DNA of 60,000 nt from assembly GCA_949358305.1 (NCBI GenBank), contig OX442315.1, positions 18,690,427 through 18,750,426 of the forward strand. Reading direction: 5' to 3'. The translations under genes were made by a program, and so were the position numbers. Within the stretch, counting starts at the first letter, position 1, and each line of letters starts with the position of its first letter. Positions 15,201 through 30,200 of this stretch are shown in pieces. The DNA comes from Strigamia acuminata. Lineage: Eukaryota; Arthropoda; Chilopoda; Geophilomorpha; Linotaeniidae. The notes under the pieces were generated by a model that saw nothing but the letters and a program-made list of their open reading frames with translations, searched no databases and had not been told where the DNA came from.

Positions 15201-18200
15201 TACAATTTTTTTTATAAAAAAAAAATTATAAAAAAGAAATGTGTAAAAAAAATTAAAGCAGTAAAGAAATTTAGATTGAATTTCTACATTGATTGGCGTA
15301 TACTCTGCTACTTCAAGTCGAAAGTAATTTACTCTTAATTATGTAGAGTTAAGAGCCAAGCAAATAAAAAACTCAAGTTCGGCAGGCATAATTTTTAAAT
15401 TTCGATTAATTAGTATAAGAAATTAATCCTTTTATAGATCAAAGCAAATTAATTAGAAGTGCTTCGAAAAAAAAATTAATAAATAAAAGTAAAGAGAAAA
15501 ATCCAAAATTTTAAATTTTATTCGGATTAATCGATCAAAGACGTAAAATAAATATAACTTAATAATTGCAAGCTGAAAAATAAATTCACGACAAAGCGGT
15601 CGCTTTTTGTACATACATTCCCTTTACAAGTTTGAATAATTCACGTATTCAAGTACTCTCTTCAAATCCTGTTACCAGCTTATTTTATATTTATTTGAAA
15701 ATCATAACTAATCATACACGAGACTCAACACACTGTTTTCTCATTTTTAAACACTACATTGCATGGAACAACAGTGGGAAAACACAAGCCCGTTTTATTA
15801 CCGCTATTTTATTTTGCGTGAAATATCGTATTGCACAAAAACAAAATACATTGTTGTCCGTGTGATGCATCTCTGGGGAAGGATTTAGAGGGTCATAAAT
15901 GGCCCTGTAGTGTTTTCTGCTGATGGTTTTGTGATGGTGTTGGATTGAATTAATGTGCGACCTTCATCGTTGGTGATGGGTGACCAGAATGGTTTTATTA
16001 CAAGATAGGTGGCGCTGTAGCAACAGCGTCACAATATAAAACAATGGCCAAGGATGACCAATGGAGGGTCACTTTTACAAAAGGGCAACAAAAGTTCAAG
16101 GTTACGTGGGGGAGAACACAGCAATATTCCCCATTATCAAATTAAGGAATTGATAATAAAACTAAACAAAGGTAAGAAGATAAAAAATTAACAATTTAAA
16201 AAGATGGAAGATTAAACATGTAATCAAAACAAATAAAAGTGGAAGGAATTTTTACATAAAAAAAGGATTTACTAAATTATAACATTTGCGGATGCTGATG
16301 CGGTTGAGCGGATGCTGGATGCGGAAATGGAAGCCAGAACGTATGGAACGATGGCTGAAACGTACGGAACGTTGTTGGAACGTAGATGGAACGTGTGGCG
16401 TGATAGCCGGAATGCGCGGCGTGGAAGCGGGAACGCACATGAATGTTTGAAATGGGGGGAAGGGAAAATCGTGGAGATTCTCCCCCCACTCCGATGATTT
16501 GGAGTGTTTCCGGAGTGGAATTAATAAAATGTGAGCTCCAAAGGAGGCTCGGTGGATTGGTAGTAGCGGGTCTGCCGGCGGACATGCAAGCGGACTTGAT
16601 GTGGCCTTTTTTTTTCTTTTCCGCAGCCGTAACAGGTTGCGTATCGATGCGTGCAGTCGTCACGTCGGTGGTCCGTTCCTCCGCACGAAGCGCATTGTGG
16701 GCCGCTGCCAGACGCTTGGGTGTTGCCCGATGGCTGGTGCGTCGCTTCTACGGGGTTGCAGATCGAGCTCGATAAGCCAGTTGTGGCCCAACACTGGAGA
16801 TGGACGTCACAACTTTTGTGCGCATCAAATTTTCTTTTAAACACACAAAATAAAAATTTTGCAATTGGCCAGCAAGAACGTGACCAGTCGTGCTCCTGGC
16901 AGAAAGGCTGTAACAAACCGATTATGTCTGCCATGGTGGAGTCGACGCACAAGAAAATACACAAAGCACACAAAACGCACTGTACCCTTAGGACTAATGC
17001 GTGGGCCGCATAGTGGACAGTCCGAACATGTTCGAAAAAAGGGTTAATTTGAGCTGGAAAAAGTAACGGTTGTAAAGCTGGGTTACGGTTACTTGCAGAT
17101 CCATTTCTCAGGGAGACTTGCGAACGAAGACTGGAAACAGTTGAAAGACCCTTAGGCCTAAAGTGTGGTCACGGCGTGGTCAGCGTGGCTGAAAAGCGTT
17201 GAAAGACCCACACAAAGTTCGCCAAAAATGGATGATGTTGCTGCTTTGTAGACTTGGTTGATGATGAATCCAATAGGCGCGGCCATATGGAAGCCAAACG
17301 AACGCAATAAAACAGCAAAAATTCACGAGAGGCACTCGGGCCTATATTCGGGACCACGCGGTCAAGGATCGGGCGGTGGTAAGGAACAACATCAGGCACG
17401 CAAAAACACTCAAAAAAAAGTTTGTAGACATTACTGTATCGTACGTGGGTACATAATGATCAAATCCTCGTCGCCAATGTAGTGTTTTCTGCTGATGGTT
17501 TTGTGATGGTGTTGGATTGAATTAATGTGCGACCTTCATCGTTGGTGATGGGTGACCAGAATGGTTTTATTACAAGATAGGTGGCGCTGTAGCAACAGCG
17601 TCACAATATAAAACAATGGCCAAGGATGACCAATGGAGGGTCACTTTTACAAAAGGGCAACAAAAGTTCAAGGTTACGTGGGGGAGAACACAGCAGGCCC
17701 CACCTTGACACACAAGAAAAATGGGTGAAGTTTAGAGGGTTGCAGAAAGACGGTACAGAGCCAAAATTCAATACCAACATATAATAATGGCAAAGAGAGA
17801 GAGAGAGAGGGAAGGAAAGATTGTAGTCTGCCTGCCTTTCTCTGCCATGTTAATGTAATGGAGTTTTGTGCTGACAGCTGGAGTTTACTGCAGCTTGTGT
17901 CACTAGATGCATAGAAAGAAGCAAAGTAGCCGTCCACGCAAAACCAGCTGCACCATCGTGCTTAGTATTATTACAAAATATAAATTTACAAATAAATTTC
18001 ATATACTATTAAGTATTAATGATGTAATAAATTTTTTCTTTTTTTTCTATTTGAAACTTGATGTGTCAAAACGAAATTTCTATCGACATTGGGTTAATGA
18101 ATAATTGAAGTATGAAAAGTGGAGAAACGTGTTTGGTTTCGAGGCAAGATTTCTTCTCTTTTTTAATTTTTTCCTTCCCACCCCTCTCGCTGTGATGCTT

Positions 18201-21200
18201 TTTTTTTTTTTTTCAATTTTATCTTCTGTTTTTTTTTTTTTTAAATTTTTTTTTGTGCTCAACTTCAAATGATTAAACATTAAAATTGAATGAAATATTT
18301 CGATTTGTTTGTTCCCGTCAGAGCCAGATGGCTAGTGTAAAAAAAAAAACAAGGAAGAGAATCACTGGTAGCTCTGTAATTACTTTATAGTATTGATTAA
18401 CTGTCACTCGATTCATGGAATTAAAAAAATAAACTCCCGGGAATGTGATGTCTCACATTTCAAATAAATCGAGAAGTGGCGGGTGCAAATGTATTTTCTA
18501 GATAAAAAGTTTTTTAAGAATTTATCAAAGCGATAAATTGATTTTGAATAAGTGAACAAGGAGTTACATCTTAAATTATATTTTTTTTTCTACTCTTGTT
18601 TTTAAAATAGGAGAAATGGGAAAGAGTCGAACAGTCCCCCACTGCTGACAACTTGATTCCTCATCATGGAGATGGGAGAAAGGAAATTCACGGGTCATTG
18701 TGCACACGGGCGCCATTTTACTTTTTATTGAGGGGACTCAGATCGGTGCAATCAAAGGGAGTCTGAATCTATCTTAGAAGATAGGGCGAGAATGGGTTTG
18801 AAGCGAGGTGTCAACTTAATATATCATCTCAGTAAAACCTTTTTTTTTTATAAATGTAGGGAGGGGGATAAAAAAATCCATTTTAAACATGAATGAAAAA
18901 TTGATTTTTAATTCTCTCTTTTTATCTCTCGCTGCCACACGATTCCAACCTCACCACTAAGTGTGTACACACAATCACCTGCCTTTATGTACAGAATTGT
19001 CAACTTGGCGAGTTTTCGTGATAAATCTGCCGCTTTCTACAAATGCGCTTTTAATGTTATCATTTCGCGCCCAGTGTGTGGATAAAAAGGGATACTCATC
19101 TCTAAAACGTCATATGTCGCACTGATAAGATACATCGTGCAGACACAAAAAAAAAGCAGAAAAAAAACAAAAGAAACAGAGGAAGAGGTTCGCTGAAGCA
19201 GCAGATGCTATTTTGCGTGTAGCGTGTGTTGTCAGCATCTGTTTTATGGTTTGCTAACATAGTGTATAGTAGTGGACGAAGCATTTTATAAATGCGCATA
19301 GAATAGGAGGTCGCAACGTGTCACCTCAGTGTCTCGGCTCATTGCAATAAATTCCATGCGCGTAGCGGCAGGTGCTGAAAGGCGCACGCCGAGCTTCAGC
19401 AGAATTAATTGATCAATGCAGACTAAAGGCTTTGATCATGCCATTGGGTGTGTGTGTATGTGTGGACAACTCGAAGCTTTGCAGTTTACGGATTACCTAA
19501 AATTTTTGTAGCAAAATTTTGGTATTGCATGGAGTGCTTTGTTTTCAAAATACAATAAACCTAACGCAAACACGCGTTAAGAGAGGGAAGGAATTTATGA
19601 ATTTTTCCTTGCTCGATTTATTTCCGAGGATTATGAAAACAAATGACCCTAGTTATTTGTAATAAGCATACAGAGAGGCACTTTAGTGTAAATTAGACTT
19701 TTTCTATAAAACGTGCTCTGATATTTATTCGTTATCGTTCTTGATTGCACAGATGTTTGTAATTGGTTGGCCTTATAAGTAAAGGTTGCTATTACCGAGC
19801 AAAAATTGTGTCTTTTTTGGTTCGGTTTTCTTTTTTCTTTCGCAAAAAAGGAGGGAAATGAGCAATTAAGTCAAATGATGTAAATATGCAAACAGCTGGA
19901 GAACATGATGTGGTTTCCCACATTACAAAAGGAAATTAATAATTATTAGATTAAAGATTAAATAGATTTTATTTAAGAGTTATTTTTTAAACCAAAAAAT
20001 TGTAGCTTGGTTTGTGGTATACTCCCGTTTTTGCTCGGAAGTTAATGGACATAAACATTGGACGCAAACTATAAAGCGCTTGGTGGTGGAAAAAGACTGC
20101 TGAGTGGCCTCAATCAACTGGGGATTAATAACAGGATTAAGGAGTGGCCTCTATCATCAACAGTTAACAAGATGGAAGTTAGTTTAAGACCCCTTTCGCT
20201 TTCGCGAAAAGACTTTTGAAGGTGTTGTGCAACAGCATCGCCAACAGCCTTTGTGCAATTTTGCGCTAATGTTTATTTTGCCGGGCAACGCTGTATAAAA
20301 ATGCAATTGGCGAGCCTGATTGCACTGCACTGATAACAAGTTGCAACTTCCTTCTTCCTTTGTTCCCTCATCTCATTTGCCAACAAATTTATCACAAATC
20401 AATTGAATCAATACATGCTATCGCATACAAAAATTTTTTTTTTAAATTTATCGCCAGAATCTAACTTTGTTTACATTTTGATGAATCAAAATAAAGCGTC
20501 GAAACTATAATTTAATTTAAAAATAAAAAAAAACTAATAATAACTCCGGGAAATAATCAAGTAGATTGGCAATTTCTAATACAAAAGTCCTGCATTAGGA
20601 GCAGGTGGCCTGCATTAAATATAAATGAAACGATAGTCGAGTCTCACGCTTTTTGCGTTACACATTGATCGATCCCGGAGTTCCCTTGTGACGGTAGAAA
20701 CTTCTCTGTGTGTTGCAGTAAACATTCTCTCTTGGTTGAGTGTAATGAAATTCACCTTGAGATACAACCCTTGGGATTATAAATAGAAAAATGTGATTTA
20801 TCGCAATGACACATACGCGTATACTGCATATAACCTCCAAGTAGGCTTAATTGCAACCACTTGATACATACCGTACTGCCTTGAACAATGGCCCGGGCGT
20901 TTATTTATTTTCATGACCCGACCCCACCCCGGTCGGGTCAGTTCGGGGCGGCGTTTGGTGCACTAAGCGCCGCCGAGCCCCCGGCGTTTATTCGAGTCCC
21001 GGCGCTTATTCACGCCGGGCCATTGTTCAAGGCAGTACGGTAATGTGCGAAATGTCATTGCAAGTTACCTCGGAAATTGCTTCAGTTCTACTGTGACATG
21101 AATTGAATTGAATTCGATCTGTTGATGCATCTTGTTTTTCTATTGCGAACGGTGAGAATTCCTGGAACTTCATTGATTGACGTGTGAGAACTGAGAAGTG

Positions 21201-24200
21201 GCCGGATGGCTATCTGAGAAGAGGGAGTGTGAAGAGGAAAAAGGATCAATGGACAGCGCCAAAAGATTCTTCCATGTAACAATTACTGCAAACTTGACAG
21301 TCACCTTCAGTGAAATTTAATTTGAACAATTTTATGGTAGACATAATCCAGATTAGTCAACGATTCATTGCGCATAAATGTATGCAGAACGTGTTGAAAT
21401 CACTAACAGTTTAGTAACGAATCATTTCACCAGATTTATGCGAATTGAAAACCATTTTTCCTTCGGGCCAGAGAAGAAAAGCTGATGAATGAATAAACAA
21501 AGATCAATAAATATCCAATTACGTTTTGGTTTCACAATGAAGATATTAAAAAACATTGATTTTATCCGAAGAAAACAAAATCTGATTTTGCAGAAAAATC
21601 TTTCCATGGGAAAAAACGTAGAAAAACAAAATAAAAAAGAGAGAATCGACAGAAATAGAGTTGAAAGTTGGACGAAGAAGCGAGTCTGAATCAATGGCAG
21701 CTCAAATTGGCCGTCGACCCGGTGGTCAGAGGACAATCACAGGACTTGTTCCGACGGTGGAAGTCGCTTTCCGTCCTCCAACATAACCAGTAGACGGGTG
21801 ATTGGAATGGCCTCTAACGTGGAGAAGGTGGTCAGTTAATTAGGTCTCCCATTGATTCGCTAGTTCCGTCTGATAAGATGAAGACCTCATCGCTGCCCAC
21901 ACGACCACTTGGCACTCCATCGCTGCTTAAATCTCAAGATGTGATGCTGGCGCCGGTTGAATAGAAATGTTTTCTCTTATTCCACTCGCTTCTCTCATCC
22001 AATCCATTCCTAAGACCTTTTCAATACTTGATTTCATCACATTTCTGCTTTAAAAATCCGCCAAATCCATACACTATCCACCTCTGTAATGGCCGAAGAA
22101 ATAGAGCCTTTACACAGACAGTTATTTATCACGAAAATAACACACGAAATTGACCTGGAAGGAAACAGTAGCGCAGATGACGTCAAGTACGTGTAGATAA
22201 AGATGTCCGTGATAAATGGTGAAGGAGACGGCAATTTTATAGCAGCGGGAAGCAGCAGGTGGTGCTCTCATTTGCCTCGTGCTCCCAAGACGATGTCTCT
22301 CTCGTCCGTTTGGTCAATCACATGGAAACCGAGTATTTCCACACAAACACGATGCACCAGCACACACATTTTCAAATTGACCTACTCCTTAGTCTTTACC
22401 CTCGCGTGGCATGGTTTAGCTTTCACTTACGCGAGCATCATTAGCATTGAAACTCGGAATGAACCGTAGCAAAATGAACTTGGAGGGGAAGAGAATAAAT
22501 CAATGTAAAATTTAATGAAAAGACATTCATTTGCTTTGTACGCCAAAGAACGGAGTTAATGAAGAGTGAATTGGAAATATGTTAACATCAGACTGCGTTT
22601 GAAAAATGGTCTTCTTCAAAATTACTTTTTTTTTCTTTTTTCTTCTTCTCTGCTTTTATTTTTTTTTATTATCTTTTCCCATTCTATATTTTGTTCTTTT
22701 TTCCCATCCTCCTATTTTCTCCCTTCTTTGATGTACCTGAAAAACGCATTTATTTGCTAGATTTCGTTTTTGCATTTCCAAGCGATGCAATGCAACCTCC
22801 ATTGCTGCTCAAGGCGATTATTTTTCTTCGTGCACCTCTTTTTCTCCTTTCCTGCTTCCCTCTAAGGCGATTTGATTTTGTTATTTTCTTTGGAGGATCA
22901 CTGAGCCAATGGTAGACGTCAATGGCCCTTGTGGGATCCGATGGCACACTGATGCCACAGGCGTCAGTAAAAATCGCGTTTCTCTTCCTTCTTTTTTTGT
23001 TTTTTTTTTAAGACCAAAATCATTTATAGTACAAAAATCATCTTTTCAGTCCGAGAAGGAAAACCATGATGGAATTCAACCGTCTTCTTTATACTTACCA
23101 AAACCAACCAATATTTTTTATTTTTTCTTACGTTCACCACCGTGTAATGAGCGGTGCTGTTCAGAGTTGAGCTGCCAAGAAAAATATGAGGCCTCGCAAC
23201 AGCGAGCATCTTGCGTTGGCCATTCATCTCCAACGTCTTATCAGTCCGCCATCGTTACCAGCCATTCATCATGTAGTTGTACAGAACAACACTAGTCATG
23301 TCTTTGCTATCGCAATTGCAATTCGCAAATCCTCCGAGAACGGGAGGGAAATAAAGGAAAAGAAAAGCAAAAGCGCCATCAAAAATTTTCTGCTCTCGAC
23401 TGATAAGATTTGTCTTAGTATAATAGTAATAGTGCGTCGTAAACGTACTATATGAAGACGGAAGGTTAGCTTAAGATTTCCCCTACAAATTTACCTACGA
23501 GATGCTTGTCTTTATTCTTTCACACTATTAGGATTAAGATCCAATTTGGAGTTGTGTGTACTTTCTCAATCTTTCTTCACCCTCCTTTTTTTTCTTCTCT
23601 TTTCTTCTCGGCGCTCCCCACGCCCTCGGTACAATAAAAAAAAACTTTTAATTACAGCCGAATGCAAAAATCAATAGTGTTCTCAACTGGAGAAAGCCAC
23701 GAAAAAGAATTTTCTTTGCTTTTCGTGATTAAGATAACATGCAGACATTCGCATCAATCAACTAAATATGGAAAAGGAAAAAAAAAAGCATATTTTTAAA
23801 TAGAAAAAAAAAATAAAATTGATTTTTCATCCTGGTGTTATACCTGAGATGAATAAGTGAAATTTTTCCTCGAGCTAATGTGGAAATGAGAAGACACACT
23901 AATGATCTTCTGATCGCCTTCATCATCTGGTACCGTAAGTTTCAGTCATCTCTTCTCTCTAAAGATTAATTGCCAAGTGGGAATAATCATGCCAATTGCC
24001 AAAAGAAAGATTTTGTTGTGCCAGAGCAAGACAAGGAACGATTGGCAAGAGAAAGAGAGCACGGACGAAACGAAGAGACATTGGCGTCTTGCCAAACGGC
24101 AAAAGGACACTGGGAACGGTTGGGTTTGGAAGGATTACCGAGAAAGGTGCACCTTTGTGACAGGTCGTTTCCTGGTGAGGTTAATTGGGTCTCGTAACAT

Positions 24201-27200
24201 TTTGCCACTTTGTCTTAGCCTCAAATCGAATACAGAAGAGGAGAAATTAACAAAGATGTTTCCAAGAAATTTTTTTTTTATTTTTTGAAATAAAAATTCT
24301 TTTCAAAGCATTGACCACGCCACAAATTAATCATAAGAATTTCTGACAAGTTGTTGCAATAAATTAAGGTGCTTTTGACAAGTTACTACACTCGAGTGAG
24401 TTTGCGCTGTCGATTTCATCCAACAAAAGGAGTGGGAGGGCCCTGTGGTTGTGGTTCCCCCCATTTCATTTCCGTTGTCGGCCACTCGGAAGAGTGACGC
24501 TTTTGTCTTTGACAGTCTCCAAGTCTACATTTAAGTCTATGAAAGCACAATGCCGAGTGGCTGACTTATCAATCAATAAACTGCCCCGAACCTAATTGGA
24601 AAAGAAATTATTTTCCAGGCTTCAATTTAATTTTCATTTAATTCCGCCCTTTTCAAAAAATATAGATAGAGCTTCAATTGGGTTTTAGAAGGCGGAAGAT
24701 TGAAAACGAAACCGTACAAATAAATAAATCCAACAACATGTGACTTTAGTTGAGTACACACGACCCTGAAACACGGAAATCATATTCAATCGCGTTTAAT
24801 CAAGCAATGCATTCATGTTTCGACATCCAAATTGTCGGATGAAGAATTTGCGAAAATGAGAGAAGACGTCGTTGTCACATGTTCGACTATCTTCCTCACG
24901 ATAAGAATTCAATTTATCCGAGGCTCTTTTTCTAAATGTACGCTACGCATAGGCGTTAGATCTGCATAGAGTACTTCAGCCCATCCATTATATGCACACC
25001 GACGTGGCGTCTGTAACGCGCTTGAATGGCAGCTCATCTGTGCACAGTGCAGCCTGTTTCTTGTTGAGTGGCAGCTCCATTATATAAGGTCAGTATATGA
25101 AGACAAGAGGAAAACTTGCAATGTCCTCTTTTTTATTCTTTGATAAATTCGGCGCTTTGCGCCCATCAAAAACTCATTTCTATGACTGAACTTTTTATCT
25201 TCGTCTCCAAATAGAATGAAATGAAAAAAAAGAAAAAGAAAAAAAAAACTCTCCTGGATAAATTAGTCGTATACTCAACGTTTGAAATTACGCTTTTCAA
25301 ATTACGTAATAAAAGAAAAATCGTTCTTCTACTCTGGCCCAGAATACAGTTTGTGTGTGCCCAAGTGGCGACAAACGGGTCGAAGAATTGGACGCAGTTT
25401 TACGAGCAAACCCCTGTCACACGGTTTCAGAGTCGGCACTAGAAGGACCTCTGCTCTTACGTCCGCCCATTTTATTGAACAAATCGCTTCTATTCGTCAC
25501 CTCTTTCTTTTCCTTGACCATTAGGACCTCTAGGTAAAAAACAAAATTTTCAAGTAGAACATTGCAGCGTGCTCAAACTTAAAATGTCAAAGTTTATTCT
25601 CTGATGTAAATCTAAGAAAGCAGAAGTTATGTCTTGCAATTGATCGAACATCAAAGCGCTTTCTCTTTGTGTTGTTGAATTTGTCTGAGGTTAATTCCAG
25701 GATTTCTCCTTGGCCGATCAGATAATCCCCGCGCTAAAACGGGATGAGCAGAGATTTTAACTTGCAAAGTATTGATCAATTCCTATTATTATCTCTCCAG
25801 GGGACAGAAGGGCAGTATTCGATAAGGTTGGAAAAGGATTTCAAAAGCAATATATTCAATGCCACTCATTTTCCCTCTTTTGTCACTCGATGTTATGACG
25901 TGTTATGCATAAACACAAGCATGATGGCGCTTTCATATGTCATTAAAATGCACATTCAGCAATTTACGGACGAGCCATGCCAGATTAAATTGTGAATGTA
26001 TAATTTTTCTTTTAAAAATTAAATAGTATAAATATACATGAGCAAACTTCGTTTCAATTTGACAATTCATTTTGCATTTCTGGTTGCAGCATTCTAAGAA
26101 ATTAATAATAAATACTAAAATGCACAGCATTAAAATTTGATCGAATACCTCAAGTGTACAGAGGTGTTAATTAAAACTCAATGCAACACACTTGATTCTC
26201 AGTTCTCATTTTCATCTAATTAAAGTACATTTCTGCTTTGCTGAATTTCAAAAACTTGTGTATGCGATACAGTTTAAAATGTTTTTCTATCGTAATCTTC
26301 ACCACGACTTGGCAAATTCCTAGCCTTCTTATTGATTTCTAAACCTGGATTTAGATTCTCAAGACACTTTAAGATTAAGCGTGTTTGCAATAAATAATAA
26401 AATACAGTAAACACGAAACGTCTGTGCGAAAAGCCGACGGCATTCATTTTAAACGAGACTGTTTACTTTGCAAACTTGTAGATTTAACTATAGTTTACAA
26501 CAGCACACTGTCCAATACATCTGTTTACTCTGATTTTCGGTCGAGAAATTCAGAGCAAACAGATTTAATCTTTCGGAGAACACAACTAAATGAGCTCGCG
26601 TTAACACCCATTAAAGTATCAATTTTAAATTACTCATATTTTAAAGCCGTATATTTGATACTTTTTCCACATTAAAAACTTGAAATTGAAGACGTTTGGT
26701 TCGATTTCGACAGTTCTGGTCGAAGTACAAATGACACTGCCTCGAGTATCTAGTTGAGAAGCAAAAGTCAAAACTTTGTCGCATTTCCCATTAGACAGCG
26801 CAATCACCACAAATTTTCTGCCTAAGATCAATTCATCATCGTCTAGGTCCTCAGAGGAAAAAAGAACATGCCGGTTTGAAAATTGTAAAACAAATTACTT
26901 GTAAGTGCGTCATCATTTATAAACTTTGTGTATTGGACACAGAGCAATTCTTTTCCGTGTAATGATGAGGCTGATGGCTTAGCTGGGACCTCATTAGATC
27001 GCAAGAACTTAAAAAGAATAAATCTCCCTCGTCTACATTCCACCTCCGCTAGACGATAAATTTTTTCGAGCTGGGTGCCGTGCTAGAGTCGGGCGGCGAG
27101 GTGGTAGAAACTCATTCATTGTCTAATGAAATTTAACATATCATGCACCCCACCTTTAGTTCACGGATATAGCCGTCGATCCCTGCATACTCGGCTTATT

Positions 27201-30200
27201 GCATCGTCTTTTTTATTCACGTGTGAATAAAGAGTTCCCGTTTTCCCATAGTAATTACCTCGTTCATTCAATTCTCTTGATAATGTTCGCGTTGGTGACA
27301 AACGATGCTCCACAAAACTGAAAATTTCTCCTCAATAAATATGATTTTATTTCCCTTTTCAACATCTGTTATCTCGTTATTGGTAACAAAATTTCCTTTT
27401 GCTTCTAAGCCCAGTTGCTCGTACGTCTCGAAATTTGATAAAGTGGCAAGTGACGAGTGTTTCATTCGACCGATAAATTGCTCTCAGCTAATTCCTTCTA
27501 CTCCACGAAATCTCTCGTCAATCACAAGAAAAGTCCAATGGACACAGTGTTTTGTAGCCCTAGAGGGAATTTGCGAGGTCAGTTCTCAAAATTGGTCGAT
27601 GTTTCGTCCCATAGTATTCCTTCTGCCCTTCCCCAGAGGGATTTCTATATCTACTTATTTTCCCCCAACTATCCACCCGAGCCGATTACACAATTCAATA
27701 TCCAATAACTTCAACTGATTAAAAACTATCAACAAAAGAGAAAATTGATTTCCATTCTTTTATCTTGATAATAATAATAATAATATACAGTCTAGAGATT
27801 AAACTTTGTAATGCAGAATTTTAAGTTTGGGCTGCTGAAGTAAATGCAGTCTGATAAAGAGTAAAGACTTGGTTTCGAGTCTTCAAACACTCATTTGAAT
27901 GTGAAAAGAAACAGTAAAATTAAGTTAGAACCGGGTTTGCTTCAAAGCCAGCGAGTAATATCGTCGAGTCGAGTATTAGAAACCCGCGGCACTTGGATTG
28001 GGCTTTGCGGCTTCTAACTTTGCAGCTATATCATCATGCAAAACTGGTCTTGTGCAGATGAATAGATTTCGTCATGCCTGCAGCCTTAACTCTCTACCCC
28101 ACCAATTGCTATTCTGAGTGAGTTTGGCTTTGGCAGCTGCTTCAATCACAAACTCTTTTGTTCCTTGAAAAGAGGAAGTACCGTGTGTACATGGGTGCGC
28201 ACTTTTATCCGTTCGCTCGGTGCGAGATGTGACTTTTTCTCACCAAGACGATTTTTCAATAAGGTTCACCAAGTAGTAAAATATAAAACAAAAAAAAAAT
28301 TCAAGGAAAAAAAAAAGATGAAAGTATCCTCTGAGACGTGGCCTAATAAGTGCCTGTGTGTTCAACTTCCTTTTTCCATCTGGAGCATCTTCTGGCGGTC
28401 GAGTAGACGCTGTGTAAGAATTTCTTGCCTGTTCGCCACATCCATTAGGAAGCTAGTTTTGGTGCGAGTGTCTTGCCGCTCGAGGGCGCACTTAGGTCAT
28501 GCATAATTCAGCTGCAAGGTGAGGCCAATGTGTTCCGTTCTCCACCCGTTCGCACAATTGAGTGACCCTAAACTGGAGTATTTGTGAGGATGTTAGTTAC
28601 CCGTCTGGCGTTGAGTAAATTTCTTACTTTCCATATTCTCAGCTTTTATTTTCTTCTTCCCACTTGGTGACTTTTACATTTTTATAAATTTTGCGCAATC
28701 ATTTAATTCGCTCGCATTTATTCATGCATTCGTAGCAACTCGTGATGTTTTCTTCTGTACCGTTTTAATAATTCACGTGGTTTACATTTGAGAAAGTAGC
28801 TGCTCACACTGAAAACTCGTTCCAAATGCGGATATGCATTTCAGGTGATTTATTCAACAAATTTTACTCTCGTCTATTTTTAATAAGATTGGTGCTTTAT
28901 TAAACGCGGAATTTCACCAAAGTCGCTCCTGCATCATTTTCAATGCAAGAAAAAATAGAAAGAAATAAAACAAAAGTGGCAAAAAGTGGTAAAAAAAAAT
29001 ATAAAAAAAAATAGTGTTTTTTTTTGTGGAAGTTGCCACCTTTAAAATTCTCCAGAGAACTGAACTTTTCTTTTTTCCTCTTGGCAAAAAGTTGCGTGCT
29101 CTTTGCCCGTCACGCGCGCTCTAACGGGAGTTGGGGCCCATCTCGCGTGGGCGTGTGCAATTTCCCACGCGTCTTTCTAGATGAGGATAAGAAGATGAAC
29201 TCAGCCAGCCCTCGGTGGGTGCGTCCACACCATTGTTTTCGTGCAGTGGGCAGTGTTGCATGATTGGCCTCACTAGACCTTCAACTTCTTCCACTCGGTT
29301 ACGTTGTAATTTTCTCTCTTGTATTGTAAGGAGTGGTGTAGCGAGGCATTTCCATTCCTAACTCGACTCCTGTTGAGACCAGCAGAGAGGAATATTGGCA
29401 GCCGTCGCGGGATCCTACTGATATGGTTGCTACTAGCAACATCAAAGAAGTCATCAAACGCCACAACGATGCACGAGAGATGCAATCATCGCGAATGTAT
29501 TGCATTTCATGCTCAGCCTTGAATGAATAAACGTGAGACAAAAACACTCCTTTTTCCCTCTCTCCGAGCCATCATCTCATTTTCCTAACAGATTTTTCAT
29601 TTCTTTTTATTTCTTTATTTCAAATGTTCTTGTCAAACAATTTTCTCATCATACATTTCACACCCTCTCCTCTTTCTCTCTCTCTTTCTCCGTCTCCGTC
29701 TCCGCAGTCCGCAATTTTCATTTTACCACTAACGCAACCTCTTTGCCTTACAATTAACAATTATACGGTATCAGACAAGAAACAGAAACACACCCAAGCC
29801 AACAAAACAAATTTCCCAACTAATTCCTCAAGGTTGCAAGGTGTAGTACAAGTAGGCAAAATGGCAAATGAAATATCAAGAGTGCATTTGCGTCGCTTGA
29901 ACTTTTCTGGCAGACAAATGAAATTGACCAATGAACATCAGACAGGAAAGGGTAACTCGTGACTTGCAAAGGAGACTCACGGGAGAGCTAAAACAAGGAA
30001 GGGTTAAACACCAGTGCAGGGGTGGGAATGGATGAAGCTGCATATAACGAGATAGGAACTAGCAGCTTTCACAATTGCTCTGCACCCGAATCAATCAATT
30101 ATGCTAGAGTAAACGGCACCTAAAGAGATGGGGACTCCCCCTCATTACCATGGCAACCCGAATCGAAGGCGTTCTGTGATCTATCTTAATCTATTATGAA

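Larger units (their letters stand above)
15901..17700 (-). mobile_element. Compact non-autonomous LTR retrotransposon with target duplication
   Basis: Two direct 218-bp LTRs (15906-16123 and 17478-17695) look identical base for base. They read TG...CA on the element's minus strand and flank a 1,354-bp interior. The 5-bp target duplication GGCCC is present on both sides (15901-15905 and 17696-17700). A primer-binding site abuts the 5' LTR, a GGGGAA purine tract abuts the 3' LTR, and the interior holds a broken gag fragment with a zinc-knuckle motif. I see no protease, reverse transcriptase, RNase H or integrase, so it must have moved with enzymes from a relative. The gag type and tRNA-Ser primer suggest a Ty3/gypsy (mag-like) relative, which is tentative. 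Identical LTRs mean a recent insertion. It lies antisense to the host gene in intron 1. Confidence 0.9.
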
